Part shown: positions 54,570 through 63,774 of the stretch, one piece after another | How positions within the stretch are numbered: position 1 is the first letter of the stretch | Layout: the number at the start of each line of letters is the position of its first letter | NCBI GenBank assembly: GCA_029984035.1 | Contig: JASBYJ010000006.1 | Span: 1-64,000 of the forward strand | Direction of reading: 5' to 3' | From: Conchiformibius sp. | GTDB lineage: Bacteria > Pseudomonadota > Gammaproteobacteria > Burkholderiales > Neisseriaceae | DNA: 64,000 nucleotides | The notes under the pieces: model-generated | Databases searched by the model: none | Seen by the model: only the letters and a program-made list of their open reading frames with translations | What the model was told of the DNA's origin: nothing | Made by a program: the position numbers and the translations under genes

Positions 54570-55490
54570 TCAAACTTCCTCGTTTAATATCAAAGATAAA
54601 ATCGCCATGCGTGCGTAAACGCCGTTGACTGCTTGTTCGAAATAATAGGCATGGGGCGTGCTGTCCACGTCGGGGTGGATTTCGTCAACGCGGGGCAGGG
54701 GGTGCAATACGCGTAAATTGTTTTTGGCGTTGGCCAGCATGGCGGCGTTCAGGTTGAATTTGCCTTGGATTTTGGCAAATTCTTCCGCATCGAAGCGTTC
54801 CCGTTGTACGCGGGTCATGTAGAGAATATCCGCCCACTCGGCGGCTTGTTCCAAGTTGTCGAATGTTTGCCGGCGGCAGCCTGCTTCGTCCAGCTCTTCG
54901 GTGATGTAGTCGGGCATGGCAAGGCTGGGGGGGGATACGAAGGCAAACGAGCAGCCGAAGCGTTTTAAGGCTTGTGCCAGCGAGTGTACGGTGCGTCCGT
55001 ATTTCAAATCGCCGCACATGGCGATGTTCAGATTGGAAAGCGTGCCTTGCGTTTCGTAAATCGTTACCAAATCGAGCAGGGTTTGGCTAGGGTGTTGGTT
55101 GGTGCCGTCTCCTGCGTTGATGACGGGGACGGATGAAAACTCTGCCGCCACTCTGGCCGCGCCGTCTTTGGGGTGGCGTTGGATAACGGCATCGGTGTAG
55201 CCGGAAATAATGCGCGCGGTATCGGCGAGGGTTTCGCCTTTTTTGGCGCTGGTGTTGGCTCCGTCTGCAAAACCTATCACTCTGCCGCCCAGCCGTTGTA
55301 CGGCGGTTTCGAACGATAGTCGGGTGCGCGTGGAAGGTTCGAAAAAGCAGGCGGCAATCAGTTTGCCTTCCAATAGGTTGCTGCGCGGATGGTGTTTCAG
55401 TTTCAGGGCGGTATCCAGCAGCACTTGCAGCTGTTCGGTGCTTAAGTCGGAAACGGAAATCAGGTGTTGGCGGTAGAGCGGATTGGGCAT
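54570..55490 (-). CDS. pyrB: Aspartate carbamoyltransferase catalytic chain
   Basis: 306 aa from the ATG at 55490, with AAAGGA 7 nt upstream; a TTG two codons earlier is less likely. Carbamoyl-phosphate site FEPSTRTRLSFE and the aspartate loop region HPLPRVDEIHPDVD are present, as is GDGTNQHPSQTLLDL. It catalyses the committed step of pyrimidine synthesis. A terminator and an open leader frame precede it and suggest attenuation control. Confidence 0.96.
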   Translation of the reverse strand: MPNPLYRQHLISVSDLSTEQLQVLLDTALKLKHHPRSNLLEGKLIAACFFEPSTRTRLSFETAVQRLGGRVIGFADGANTSAKKGETLADTARIISGYTDAVIQRHPKDGAARVAAEFSSVPVINAGDGTNQHPSQTLLDLVTIYETQGTLSNLNIAMCGDLKYGRTVHSLAQALKRFGCSFAFVSPPSLAMPDYITEELDEAGCRRQTFDNLEQAAEWADILYMTRVQRERFDAEEFAKIQGKFNLNAAMLANAKNNLRVLHPLPRVDEIHPDVDSTPHAYYFEQAVNGVYARMAILSLILNEEV

Positions 55491-55492
55491 TA

Positions 55493-55627
55493 TCAAATCC
55501 TTTTGTATGGACGTAAAAAAACCCGTTCATATGTACGGGTTTGAACCAAAACGGCAACAGCCGCAGCATTGCGGCGCGATAGCATGGGGAAGAGCGGGAG
55601 CGGGCTGAACATATTTTGATGTCGCAT
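55493..55627 (-). CDS. Candidate pyrBI leader peptide
   Basis: A 44-codon frame (MRHQNMFSPLPLF…TYERVFLRPYKRI) starts about 10 nt after the predicted transcription start, reads through the whole terminator hairpin at 55515-55542 and stops 2 nt before the pyrB ATG. The size and layout mirror E. coli pyrL (44 aa), though the sequences differ. No clear ribosome-binding site precedes the ATG, and a second frame (from TTG 55635 or an ATG near 55570) is also open through the hairpin. If real, translation through the hairpin would prevent termination when UTP is scarce. Confidence 0.45.
   Translation of the reverse strand: MRHQNMFSPLPLFPMLSRRNAAAVAVLVQTRTYERVFLRPYKRI
55515..55542 (-). terminator. 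Intrinsic terminator in the pyrB leader (attenuator)
   Basis: On the minus strand AAACCCGT (55535-55542) pairs with ACGGGTTT (55519-55526) around an 8-nt loop, followed by seven U residues (55515-55521 as A on the plus strand). It lies 25 bp before the pyrB ATG, where only attenuation would make sense of it. Confidence 0.8.
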
Positions 55628-55643
55628 GATGGCAAACGGGCGG

Positions 55644-55672
55644 ATTATACCGTGTTTTCAGGCTGCCTGAAA
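55644..55672 (-). promoter_or_regulatory. pyrBI promoter
   Basis: TATAAT (55644-55649) and, 17 bp upstream, TTTCAG (55667-55672), which is the edge of a DUS. The leader would be about 145 nt. Confidence 0.55.
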
Positions 55673-55703
55673 CGGGAAAACGCTGCTTTCAGGCAGCCTG
55701 AAA
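55656..55703. repeat. Representative pair of DNA uptake sequences
   Basis: TTTCAGGCTGCCTGAAA (55656-55672) and TTTCAGGCAGCCTGAAA (55687-55703) sit between the divergent pyrB and trmA promoters. Asymmetric copies elsewhere (for example 23019, 40550, 43166) show that the functional 12-mer is AGGCTGCCTGAA. Dozens of copies are spread through the window, mostly in gaps and gene ends. Confidence 0.9.
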
Positions 55704-55710
55704 GTGTCAA

Positions 55711-55719
55711 TGTTATAAT
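55711..55719 (+). promoter_or_regulatory. Extended -10 promoter of trmA
   Basis: TGTTATAAT lies 34 bp before the trmA ATG. The same extended -10 sequence is used before typA. Confidence 0.6.
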
Positions 55720-55752
55720 CCGCTGCTTTACAGAATTTGCTCTGCCCGTTAT

Positions 55753-56841
55753 ATGAATGCCTATCAAACGCAGCTAACCGAGAAAACTGACTATCTGACC
55801 GCTTTGCTTGCGCCGTTTGGCGGTGCGGCGGTGCAGGTTTTTCCTTCTGCCGAGCAGCATTACCGCATGCGGGCGGAATTCCGTATTTGGCATGAAAACG
55901 GCAGTATCAGCTATGCCATGTTTGCGCACGGACAAAAGGCGTCTTCCGCATCGCTTGTCCGTTTGGAGGGTTTACCGGCTGCCTGCGACAGCATCAATGC
56001 CTTGATGCCGCGTTTATTGGAAAAGGTTTCAGGCAGCCCTGTGTTGAAAAACCGCTTTTACCAATGCGAATTTCTGGCCACGCTCAGCGGCGAAATGTTG
56101 GTCAGCATGATTTATCACAAAAAGCTGGATGAAGAATGGGAAGACGCGGCCCGTGCTTTGCAGAACGAATTGGGTGTTTTCATTATCGGTCGCAGCAGGG
56201 GACAGAAACGGATATTATCGCAGGATTTCGTTACCGAAACGCTTACCGTACACGGAGAAACCTTCCGCTACCGCCAAATCGAAGGCGGTTTCACGCAGCC
56301 CAATGCACGCGTATGCGAAAAAATGCTCGAATGGGCGTGCCTTCAGGCACAGGATTTGGGCGGAGATTTGTTGGAGCTGTATTGCGGCAACGGCAATTTC
56401 ACTTTGCCGCTGTCGCGCCGTTTCCGCAAAGTGTTGGCGACCGAATTGTCGAAAACATCCGTTCAAGCCGCGCAATGGAATATCGCTGCCAACCGTGCCG
56501 ACAACATAGCCATTGCCCGCTTGTCTGCCGAAGAGTTCGCACAGGCGTTTTCAGGCAGCCGGACATTCCGCCGTTTGGCGGAGCAAGGCATTGATTTGCG
56601 GGATTACGCATTTTCCACCATTTTTATCGACCCGCCGCGTGCCGGTGTGGATGCGGAAAGTCTGAAACTGGTGGCGCAGTTTGACCATATCATCTACATT
56701 TCCTGCAACCCCGAAACCTTGCGCGACAATCTCGCCGTACTCACGCAAACTCACACCATTCAGGCAGCCGCGCTGTTTGACCAATTTCCGTTTACGCATC
56801 ACATTGAAAGCGGCGTATATTTGAAACGCAAAACCGTCTAA
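55753..56841 (+). CDS. trmA: tRNA (uracil-54-C5)-methyltransferase
   Basis: 362 aa. It makes ribothymidine-54 in tRNA using S-adenosylmethionine. HYRMRAEFRIWH is the TrmA-specific N-terminal motif. The methyltransferase fold has LLELYCGNGNFTLPL, the IFIDPPRAG motif and the nucleophilic Cys in YISCNPETL. There is no N-terminal TRAM domain or Fe-S cluster Cys set, which separates it from RlmD. Length is normal. Confidence 0.95.
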   Translation: MNAYQTQLTEKTDYLTALLAPFGGAAVQVFPSAEQHYRMRAEFRIWHENGSISYAMFAHGQKASSASLVRLEGLPAACDSINALMPRLLEKVSGSPVLKNRFYQCEFLATLSGEMLVSMIYHKKLDEEWEDAARALQNELGVFIIGRSRGQKRILSQDFVTETLTVHGETFRYRQIEGGFTQPNARVCEKMLEWACLQAQDLGGDLLELYCGNGNFTLPLSRRFRKVLATELSKTSVQAAQWNIAANRADNIAIARLSAEEFAQAFSGSRTFRRLAEQGIDLRDYAFSTIFIDPPRAGVDAESLKLVAQFDHIIYISCNPETLRDNLAVLTQTHTIQAAALFDQFPFTHHIESGVYLKRKTV

Positions 56842-56874
56842 ACCATTTTTCAGGCAGCCTGAAAGACCCGTACC

Positions 56875-57498
56875 ATGAATTTTCAAGACCAGCTCAAAAC
56901 CTTGCACAAACAGGCGAAAGCCGAAGCCGAACGGCGCAAACAGGCAGAATTGGAAGCGAAAAAACAGGCAGAGCGGCAACAAGAAACCGATTTTGCCGCG
57001 CTGATGGCAGACGTGCGCCCGATTAAAGCGCAAAACCGCTATTATGCTCCCGCCGATACTTCTCCCATCAAGCCGCGCCAACACGGCGAAGAGGCCGATA
57101 CCGACCATTACTTTTATATCGGCGACGGCGGTGCCCATCACGACATTCCGGAAACGTTCAGCAAAAACGGTCAGGGCAGCAACGATATCAAACGGCTGCA
57201 AAACGGTCATTACGAAGTGGTTGCCGATGTCGATTTGCATGGCTATACGCAAGAAGAAGCACAGCAGGTGTTGAACGAATTTATTGAATTCGTACAAAAA
57301 AGAGGCGTGTGCGGAGAAATTGTACACGGCAGCGGCTTGGGGTCTTCTGGATATATTCCCGTTTTAAAATCACTGGTACGCCGCTGGCTGATGCAGCATC
57401 CCGATGTACTGGCTTATGCAGAACCGCGCAAAGGCAATGACGGCGCAGTCAGAATTCTGGTCAAACGCCGCCGCAAGCCCGACCCTTGGGCCGAATAA
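56875..57498 (+). CDS. Smr-domain protein
   Basis: 207 aa. An N-terminal charged helix (about 1-45, Lys/Glu/Gln-rich) precedes a low-complexity linker and a C-terminal Smr domain (about 118-205). Hallmarks are VDLHGYTQEEA, IVHGSGLGSSG (the HGxG loop) and GNDGAVRILVKR. Stand-alone Smr proteins of this type (SmrA/SmrB-like) can be endonucleases; SmrB acts on mRNA at collided ribosomes in E. coli. Which subtype this is cannot be settled by eye. It follows trmA by 33 bp, with a DUS in between. Confidence 0.85.
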   Translation: MNFQDQLKTLHKQAKAEAERRKQAELEAKKQAERQQETDFAALMADVRPIKAQNRYYAPADTSPIKPRQHGEEADTDHYFYIGDGGAHHDIPETFSKNGQGSNDIKRLQNGHYEVVADVDLHGYTQEEAQQVLNEFIEFVQKRGVCGEIVHGSGLGSSGYIPVLKSLVRRWLMQHPDVLAYAEPRKGNDGAVRILVKRRRKPDPWAE

Positions 57499-57583
57499 AA
57501 CAGCAGTGGTACAATCCCTAACAACTTTTCAGGCAGCGTGCAGGCTGCCTGAAATCCCTTTGAAATAGAAAGAAAGCCATCAC

Positions 57584-58600
57584 ATGACCATTCAGCGAGT
57601 TCTCACCGGCGTAACCACTACCGGCATTCCCCATTTGGGCAACTATGTGGGTGCCATCCGTCCCGCCATTCGCGCGGCGGCACAGCAAGACACCGAATCC
57701 TATTTATTCTTGGCCAATTATCACGGCATTATCAAATGCCACGACCCCGCCATGATTGCCGAGTCCACGCAAGCCGTTGCCGCCACTTGGCTTGCCTGCG
57801 GTTTGGATACCGAGCGCACTACGTTTTACCGTCAATCCGACATTCCCGAAATTCTCGAGCTCAACTGGATACTTACCTGCATCACGCCCAAAGGTTTGAT
57901 GAACCGCGCCCATGCCTACAAAGCAGCCGTGCAAGACAATTTGAACAACGGCCAGGAAGACCAAGACCATCAAATCGAAATGGGTTTGTACAGCTATCCC
58001 GTTTTGATGACTGCCGATATTTTGATGTTTGGTGCGCACAAAGTGCCTGTCGGACGCGACCAAATCCAACACGTTGAAATGGCAAGGGACATTGCGCAAC
58101 GTTTCAACCACCGTTTCGGCAAAGAGCTGTTTACGCTGCCTGAAGCGCAAATTGACGAACAAGTGGAGCTGCTGGTCGGTTCGGACGGCAGAAAAATGTC
58201 AAAATCCTACGGCAACACCATTCCCTTGTTCCAAACCCCGAAACAACGCCAAAAATCGGTGAATAAAATCATCACCAATCTGAAAGAGCCGGGCGAACCG
58301 AAAGGAACGGATGAAAGCCCGTTGTTCGACATTTATAAAGCATTTGCCACACCGCAGGAAACTGCAGATTTCGCCCGAATGCTGGCCGAAGGTTTGGCAT
58401 GGGGCGAAGCGAAAAAAATGCTTGCCGCCAAAATCGGCGGAGAATTGGATGCATTCACGGAAACCTATACCCGTCTCACCGCCAATCCCGCTCACATCGA
58501 AGACATTTTGCAGGCAGGTGCGGATAAGGCCCGCAAACAGGCAAAAGAGTTGTTATTGCGGGTAAAAGATGCTGTAGGGATACGGCGCTTGGGTGTGTGA
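57584..58600 (+). CDS. trpS: Tryptophanyl-tRNA synthetase
   Basis: 338 aa class I synthetase. The HIGH-equivalent is TTGIPHLGNYVGA and the KMSKS motif is intact (GRKMSKSYGN). The tryptophan-binding region contains MTADILMFGAHKVPVGRDQIQHVE. Start at 57584 with GAAAGAAAG upstream. Size is standard. Confidence 0.97.
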   Translation: MTIQRVLTGVTTTGIPHLGNYVGAIRPAIRAAAQQDTESYLFLANYHGIIKCHDPAMIAESTQAVAATWLACGLDTERTTFYRQSDIPEILELNWILTCITPKGLMNRAHAYKAAVQDNLNNGQEDQDHQIEMGLYSYPVLMTADILMFGAHKVPVGRDQIQHVEMARDIAQRFNHRFGKELFTLPEAQIDEQVELLVGSDGRKMSKSYGNTIPLFQTPKQRQKSVNKIITNLKEPGEPKGTDESPLFDIYKAFATPQETADFARMLAEGLAWGEAKKMLAAKIGGELDAFTETYTRLTANPAHIEDILQAGADKARKQAKELLLRVKDAVGIRRLGV

Positions 58601-58828
58601 TAAAAAAGGAAATTGATTGGAACTCCAAAAGATTGCGTATTGCTGTTTAATCGGTTTTTCTGAATTGAGGTAAGATGGGGTGATTTTCAGGCAGCCTGAA
58701 AATGTTTGAGATATGTTTAAATATGAAATTGTCTGTGTAACTTTTTTGGATGCTATGCCGTTTAAATATATTCTATAGATTGGGAGTGTTTCCCAAGCAA
58801 TGAATACACTTAAGCTTAATCGACCGAA

Positions 58829-58859
58829 AAAGACGTCATTCTTGAAGAATGACGTCTTT
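58829..58859. terminator. Shared terminator between trpS and hemY
   Basis: The 13-bp arms AAAGACGTCATTC (58829-58841) and GAATGACGTCTTT (58847-58859) pair perfectly with a 5-nt loop. On the minus strand T5 follows, so it best serves hemY; on the plus strand TTTCTTT follows. Confidence 0.8.
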
Positions 58860-58887
58860 CTTTATGGTGGATATCAGCTTGAATATA

Positions 58888-60084
58888 TTAAATATCTTCT
58901 TCCATTTCAGCCAATGCAGTTTTGCGGTGTTGTTCCGCATCTGTACTGTTTCCGCTTTCTTCCAATACTTGTGCCAATACCAAGCGGGTTTGTACCGTAG
59001 GGGATATGTTCAGCGAGGCTTCCAAATAGCCTTTGGCTTTGCCCCAGAGTTGGCGGTTGGCACACAAGATACCTAGACAGCTAAGCAGTTGTGCGTCTTC
59101 GGGCTGGCGTTGCAACCATGAATCGGCGGTATCAATGGCTTTTTGCTGATTGTGATTATCCAGATAGCGTACGCTTTCGGTAAAGGGCGGAAGCAGTTCG
59201 GGATTGTGTGTTTCGGGGTAGCAGCGGTTAATCCAAGCGACAGCCTGGCGGTATAGTCCCAAACGGTTGTAACGCTCGGCGATTGCAACGCTGAGTGTTT
59301 GTTGGCGCACGCTCTCGGGAATGCGTTTCAGGCAGCTTTTTAGTGCGGAAGGGTTGTCGGATTTTTCCAACATCAACCGATAAGCCGTTTCTTCGCAGTG
59401 TGCGGCTTCTTGGTTACTAATGGCTTCGGCACGGCGCAACTTTTCTACTTTCTCTAAAATTTCGGCGGGTTGTTTTTGTTCGAGAGCGAGACGTAGTTGC
59501 AGCCGTATCAGGCGCGTTAATTTGGGATGGATTTGGGCGGCTGCCTGAAGGTGTTGGGTAACCGCGGTATAGTCTTGGGCGCTGAGTGCGGAATCTGCCA
59601 GTAACAAGTGGCGTGAAAGCTGGAGTTTTTCAGGCAGGTTGGCCATGTCTGCCAAATACCGGTCGCGGTTGCTGCGCTGCCCTGACGCATCGGCGGCATG
59701 TGCGGCAATCATCATGGCAAGGGTGCGGTTGTCGCCTGCCTGCTTGTTGGAGAGCACTTTTGCAGCTGCGGTTTCTGCTTCGTGGTATTTGCCTTCAAAA
59801 AATGCCAAACCTGCGCGATTGAGTGTTTGTACCGCTTTGCGGCTGCGGTAGTTGTCACCGAAACGCCCTAAACGGCCGGGTGTGCCGAGTATGCCCAATA
59901 CGATGCGCAGCAGCAGATAAAGCAGGCAAACGGCGGCAATCATGCCGAGTATGAACAGATGGAGATTGATTCGGATAATATGTTCTTGCAACACGATGAA
60001 GACATTGCCGCTTTCGGTATGGGCGGTAACGGCGATGCCGATGGCAAGACCGAACAGGATGAGAAGCCAAATCAGGAATTTCAT
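58888..60084 (-). CDS. hemY: HemY-type TPR membrane protein
   Basis: 398 aa. Two N-terminal TM segments (about 2-22 and 40-65) flank a short periplasmic loop, followed by HemY_N-type sequence (RSRKAVQTLNRAGLAFFEGKYHEAE) and TPR helices to the C-terminus. This is the proteobacterial HemY of the hemCDXY cluster, not protoporphyrinogen oxidase of Bacillus. The role is a late step or organiser of haem synthesis, still unclear. The start overlaps the hemX stop by 4 bp (ATGA), so the two are translationally coupled. Confidence 0.9.
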   Translation of the reverse strand: MKFLIWLLILFGLAIGIAVTAHTESGNVFIVLQEHIIRINLHLFILGMIAAVCLLYLLLRIVLGILGTPGRLGRFGDNYRSRKAVQTLNRAGLAFFEGKYHEAETAAAKVLSNKQAGDNRTLAMMIAAHAADASGQRSNRDRYLADMANLPEKLQLSRHLLLADSALSAQDYTAVTQHLQAAAQIHPKLTRLIRLQLRLALEQKQPAEILEKVEKLRRAEAISNQEAAHCEETAYRLMLEKSDNPSALKSCLKRIPESVRQQTLSVAIAERYNRLGLYRQAVAWINRCYPETHNPELLPPFTESVRYLDNHNQQKAIDTADSWLQRQPEDAQLLSCLGILCANRQLWGKAKGYLEASLNISPTVQTRLVLAQVLEESGNSTDAEQHRKTALAEMEEDI

Positions 60085-61376
60085 GCGGCAGCTCCTTTTT
60101 GTGTGCTTGCGGGTTCGGAAGCATCATTGGATTCGGAACCGGATGCTTCTGCATCAGGTTTGGCAGAAGTGGAGGCTTCGGGGGATGATGGGGGGGCGGT
60201 TGTTGCTGGGCTGCTGCTTTCCGAAGGTTGCGGTGTTGCGGCAGTTGAGGGGCGGGTGGCTGATTGGTAGTTGAGTATGGCATTCAGGCTGCCTGAAAGG
60301 GCGTCATCCGAAACCATACGGATTTCCAATGCTTTGAGTTCGGATAATTCTTGCAGCCATGCCTGTGTGCTGGGGGATTGGGTATCGAAATATTGTTTGA
60401 CCGCGGTTTCTATGGCATCCAAGTCGCTTTGATAGCTGTCGTTGTTATATTGAAACAAGGCCAAACGGGCATTGAGCAGGCGCAAGCGCAGGTTTTCTTT
60501 TACAAAATAGAGTTGGTCGGGTGCCAGCAGCAGAGTGTCGCTGCTGTTGACGCGGCGTACTTCCACCATGCTTTTAAACATGGATACGGTATTGTCCCAT
60601 GCTTTATCCCACAAGCTGCCTGCTGCGGAAGTCGGCTCGGGGGTGCTGTCGCCTGTTTTGAGTACGGCATCGGGTATCAGCGGCAAGCCTGACAGGGTAT
60701 TTTCCAGCCGGTCCAAACGCATGGCTGTGGCTGAGATATTCAGATAGCTGCGGCTTTTTAAGGCTGCCAAGTCTTGGCTGATGGCTTGTTTTACGGGAAG
60801 CAAAGCAGCTTGGTCGAAACGGTTCAACCTTTGCTCTGCGTTTTCCAAAATACCGGCGGCAAAAGGGATGTTGCCGGCCAACAGTAGTTGCTGCGAAGCA
60901 AGATTAAGGCTGATTTCAATCTCGCTTACCACCCAATCGGCACGGTCTTTCAGCAGTTCGGCGTAGGCACGGTTGATGTTGTCGATATTCTGCTTGGTTT
61001 GGTTTTGGTTGCTTTGCAATTCCGCCAGATTTTGCCGGAGTTGTTGCTGCGTGCCGATGGCGTTGTTGAGCAAGGCTGCATTGCTGCTTTCACCCAAGGC
61101 GGCTTTTTGCAGTTCCTGTTGCAATTGCAGTTCTTGGGTTTTTAAAACGTTTTGGCCTTGCACAAACAGCAATCCGCTGGCTCCCAAAGATAGAACGGAC
61201 AATACCAGCGCACCTGCCGCCATGCCTTTGCCGCCGCTGTTTTGTTTGATGACGACAGGTGCGGACTGGACAGGCTGTGTCTCTATTTTTGAGGCTGCCT
61301 GAACATTGACAGTGTCGGTAGCTTGTGTTTCGGTTTGCGGATGATGTTCGGTCTGACGGTTGCTTTCTGCGGTCAT
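60081..61376 (-). CDS. hemX: HemX family membrane protein
   Basis: 431 aa. A cytoplasmic tail of about 45 residues is followed by one TM segment (about 49-70, ALVLSVLSLGASGLLFVQG), a coiled coil, and the HemX domain with VSEIEISLNLASQQLLLAGN and LLNARLALFQYNNDSYQSDL. The C-terminal 60 residues are Ser/Pro/Ala low complexity. It is often mis-named uroporphyrinogen-III methyltransferase, but no SAM-binding motif is present. It lies between hemD and hemY as in related bacteria. Confidence 0.9.
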   Translation of the reverse strand: MTAESNRQTEHHPQTETQATDTVNVQAASKIETQPVQSAPVVIKQNSGGKGMAAGALVLSVLSLGASGLLFVQGQNVLKTQELQLQQELQKAALGESSNAALLNNAIGTQQQLRQNLAELQSNQNQTKQNIDNINRAYAELLKDRADWVVSEIEISLNLASQQLLLAGNIPFAAGILENAEQRLNRFDQAALLPVKQAISQDLAALKSRSYLNISATAMRLDRLENTLSGLPLIPDAVLKTGDSTPEPTSAAGSLWDKAWDNTVSMFKSMVEVRRVNSSDTLLLAPDQLYFVKENLRLRLLNARLALFQYNNDSYQSDLDAIETAVKQYFDTQSPSTQAWLQELSELKALEIRMVSDDALSGSLNAILNYQSATRPSTAATPQPSESSSPATTAPPSSPEASTSAKPDAEASGSESNDASEPASTQKGAAA

Positions 61377-61400
61377 GGTATGGTCTCCGTTTTCTGTAGG

Positions 61401-62117
61401 TTACGGGTGTGCTTTCAGAAAGGCTGCAAGGCTCTCTATTCCGCTGCATAGTTCTACTTGTTTTGCACCCAAGCGGTACAGGGTTTCGCGTATGCGCGGA
61501 TGATGGGTGAAGTATAGCAAGGATTGCAAAGTTTGCGTGAATGCCGGCGGCGACTGTTTAAACAGCTGTTCGGCCAGCTCGGTGGATGTAATCCATGCAT
61601 ATTTAGGATGGGCTGCCTGAAAAAGCGTCCAATCGGGATGATGGGGTACGCGTCGGTAGATTTCTGCAAAAACGGTTTGAAATCCGCGCCGGTTTAATTG
61701 CTCTGCCAACCAGTTTCTGCCGTTTTCCCCTCTGATGATAACGATTTTGGCAGTTTGGGGCAGACTTTCCCATACGGGGAGTTGTAATACGGCTTCGCTG
61801 TCGTTGCCGCTATCGGGGCTGGTTATGCGTGTTATGCCTGCCTGAAGTAATGCCGCTGCCGTTCCTTTGCCTACTGCGATATGAATGAGATGGGGATAAT
61901 CGTGCGGGCATATGTATGGCATCGCACACTCAACGGCAGTGGGACTCACCCAAAAAACGGCCGCTGCATCTGAAAGATGTCGGGGCAGTTGTTGTCCCTG
62001 TTCGTCTATCGGTTCAATTTGAAGCGGTGCGAAAGGCAAAGCGGGAATGCCTGTGCGGCGGCAGTAATCCAAATCCGTTTCTTGGCGGTTTGTCGGTCGG
62101 ACAATCAGCAGTGTCAT
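61401..62117 (-). CDS. hemD: Uroporphyrinogen-III synthase
   Basis: 238 aa. The family is poorly conserved. Supporting features are the start LLIVRPTNRQETD, the central IAVGKGTAAALLQAGI, KIVIIRGENGRNWLAEQLNRRG, and AWITSTELAEQLF. It cyclises hydroxymethylbilane to uroporphyrinogen III. hemC is not upstream; the DUF945 gene takes that place, 3 bp away. Confidence 0.88.
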   Translation of the reverse strand: MTLLIVRPTNRQETDLDYCRRTGIPALPFAPLQIEPIDEQGQQLPRHLSDAAAVFWVSPTAVECAMPYICPHDYPHLIHIAVGKGTAAALLQAGITRITSPDSGNDSEAVLQLPVWESLPQTAKIVIIRGENGRNWLAEQLNRRGFQTVFAEIYRRVPHHPDWTLFQAAHPKYAWITSTELAEQLFKQSPPAFTQTLQSLLYFTHHPRIRETLYRLGAKQVELCSGIESLAAFLKAHP

Positions 62118-62120
62118 GGT

Positions 62121-63731
62121 CTATGGGTCAAGCGGTTTGTTTTCAGGCAGCGGTTCTTGCGTGTCTGAAGAGGTGTCCGATACATCGGATATCTCTTTGC
62201 CTGCGCTTTCATCATATAAATCGTCATCGGGCGAAGAAGTGTCAAAGGGTTTGCCGTTGAGGGTAATGGTATTGTTGCCAACGGTGAGTATGGTTTTCAC
62301 GGCATTTCCGTCTTCGATGGCAAAGCCTTCTGCCACCAGATGATTGATAGTTTGCTCGGTAAGCAGGCGGATAGTGTTGTCAATTTCTTTTTGTTCTTCA
62401 ATATCATCGGGGTTTTCTATAGTGAAGAGAACGCGGGCTTGTGCGATGGCAAAGCGTTCAATCAAGCTTCGCGAAACATCGAAATTCAGAGCTGCCTGCA
62501 TTTTTTTCAACATGGCGGGCAGATGGTTCAAATCTTCTGCCGCCAGCCCTGCAAACGATACTTTTCCATCGGCTTTGATATGCCCTTGAGGCGTGGCAAA
62601 CGAGAATTGACGCAGTTTGAATACGGGATTGCGGGTAAAGATGCCCGAGCCTTCGTTACGCACGGCGGCTAAAATCTGCTCCCGTTGTCGGTCGGTATCG
62701 CTGTATCGGGCAACGCTTTCCTGCCAACGTTGTTTCAATGCGGATAGGGCGGCGGCATCCAGATGTTCGGCTGCCACTTCGATATGCAACGGGCCGTATG
62801 TTTCTTCGCCGTAATGCAGTTTGTCGAATACAAATTTGCCGTTGCTGTCGATAAAACCGTTTTCGGGAGAATCGGTACGGGTGGCGTAGCGGAAGTTTTC
62901 CACTCGGATGCGTCCGGGCGGTACATCGCCGTAGGGATTGATAAACGCACCTACCTGCAAATCGCTAATCATGCCGATTAAGTCGTTGATGCGGATATCG
63001 TAGGCGATTTTGTCCTGCCATACCACTTCCAGCAGGGAAAGCGAAGTTTCGGAAGAGCCGGTAGACAGGGGCAGATTGTCTTGTTTCACCGTATGTGCGC
63101 TAAAGCTCAGGTTTTCGGCATTCAGGCTGCCTTTGTCTGCCAAAACCACTTTAAACCCGGGCAGGGCAAAACGGGTTTGATAATCGCTAAAGTCATCGTT
63201 GTAATCAACCGTACCGTTCATACCCTGCCAATTGAGTTTGATGCCCGACAGTTCTTCGTAATCAAATGCGGCGATGTTGAATTGCAGCATGCCGCTGCCG
63301 TTGAGACGGACGGTATTATGCAATACGAGCGGTGTTTGTGAACCGAAAAAGCGTTGCAGCGTTTTTTCGGTATCGGGATGGAAAACCAGCTCGGTATCCA
63401 CTACTGCGCGAACGGGCATGAAACCTGCCGCAAACGGATAATGACGGACACGGTGCGACAGGGTAACGGGTTTGTCCAAAGCATTGAGCAGGTTTTCAGG
63501 CAGCGTGTTTTTCAGCCCTTCCAATACGGAAGGCTTGATACGCATCACTGCGGTCTCACGGGAAAGAAACAATCCGCGCTGATATTCGTGCGAAGCCGAT
63601 TCGATGAAAAAGGTTTCTGACAAAACACGGTGTTGCGTCTCCAAACTTTCTTGCGCTTTGATGCCGAGATAGTAGGAAGACAGGGGAAACAGCAGTGCGG
63701 CTGCAATAACTGGGACTAATATTTTTTTCAT
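62121..63731 (-). CDS. DUF945 (YdgA-like) protein
   Basis: 536 aa. The N-terminal signal anchor MKKILVPVIAAALLFPLSSYYLG is followed by a large beta-rich periplasmic domain. The early ESASHEYQRGLFLSRETAVMRI and late VEGFAIEDGNAVKTILTVGNNTITLNGKPF-type regions are typical of DUF945/YdgA. The C-terminal 30 residues are acidic. The function is unknown. Its stop is 3 bp before hemD, so it is probably the first gene of a DUF945-hemD-hemX-hemY operon. Confidence 0.85.
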   Translation of the reverse strand: MKKILVPVIAAALLFPLSSYYLGIKAQESLETQHRVLSETFFIESASHEYQRGLFLSRETAVMRIKPSVLEGLKNTLPENLLNALDKPVTLSHRVRHYPFAAGFMPVRAVVDTELVFHPDTEKTLQRFFGSQTPLVLHNTVRLNGSGMLQFNIAAFDYEELSGIKLNWQGMNGTVDYNDDFSDYQTRFALPGFKVVLADKGSLNAENLSFSAHTVKQDNLPLSTGSSETSLSLLEVVWQDKIAYDIRINDLIGMISDLQVGAFINPYGDVPPGRIRVENFRYATRTDSPENGFIDSNGKFVFDKLHYGEETYGPLHIEVAAEHLDAAALSALKQRWQESVARYSDTDRQREQILAAVRNEGSGIFTRNPVFKLRQFSFATPQGHIKADGKVSFAGLAAEDLNHLPAMLKKMQAALNFDVSRSLIERFAIAQARVLFTIENPDDIEEQKEIDNTIRLLTEQTINHLVAEGFAIEDGNAVKTILTVGNNTITLNGKPFDTSSPDDDLYDESAGKEISDVSDTSSDTQEPLPENKPLDP

Positions 63732-63774
63732 AATCAGAAAGATAAGTATAAAGCGTTTTGTTCCGGAGATGGTT

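Noticed and set aside
55087..55635. 182-codon minus-strand frame overlapping pyrB
   Set aside because: It runs in the wrong frame through pyrB and has a TTG start without a ribosome-binding site. Its first part is only noted as an alternative leader frame.
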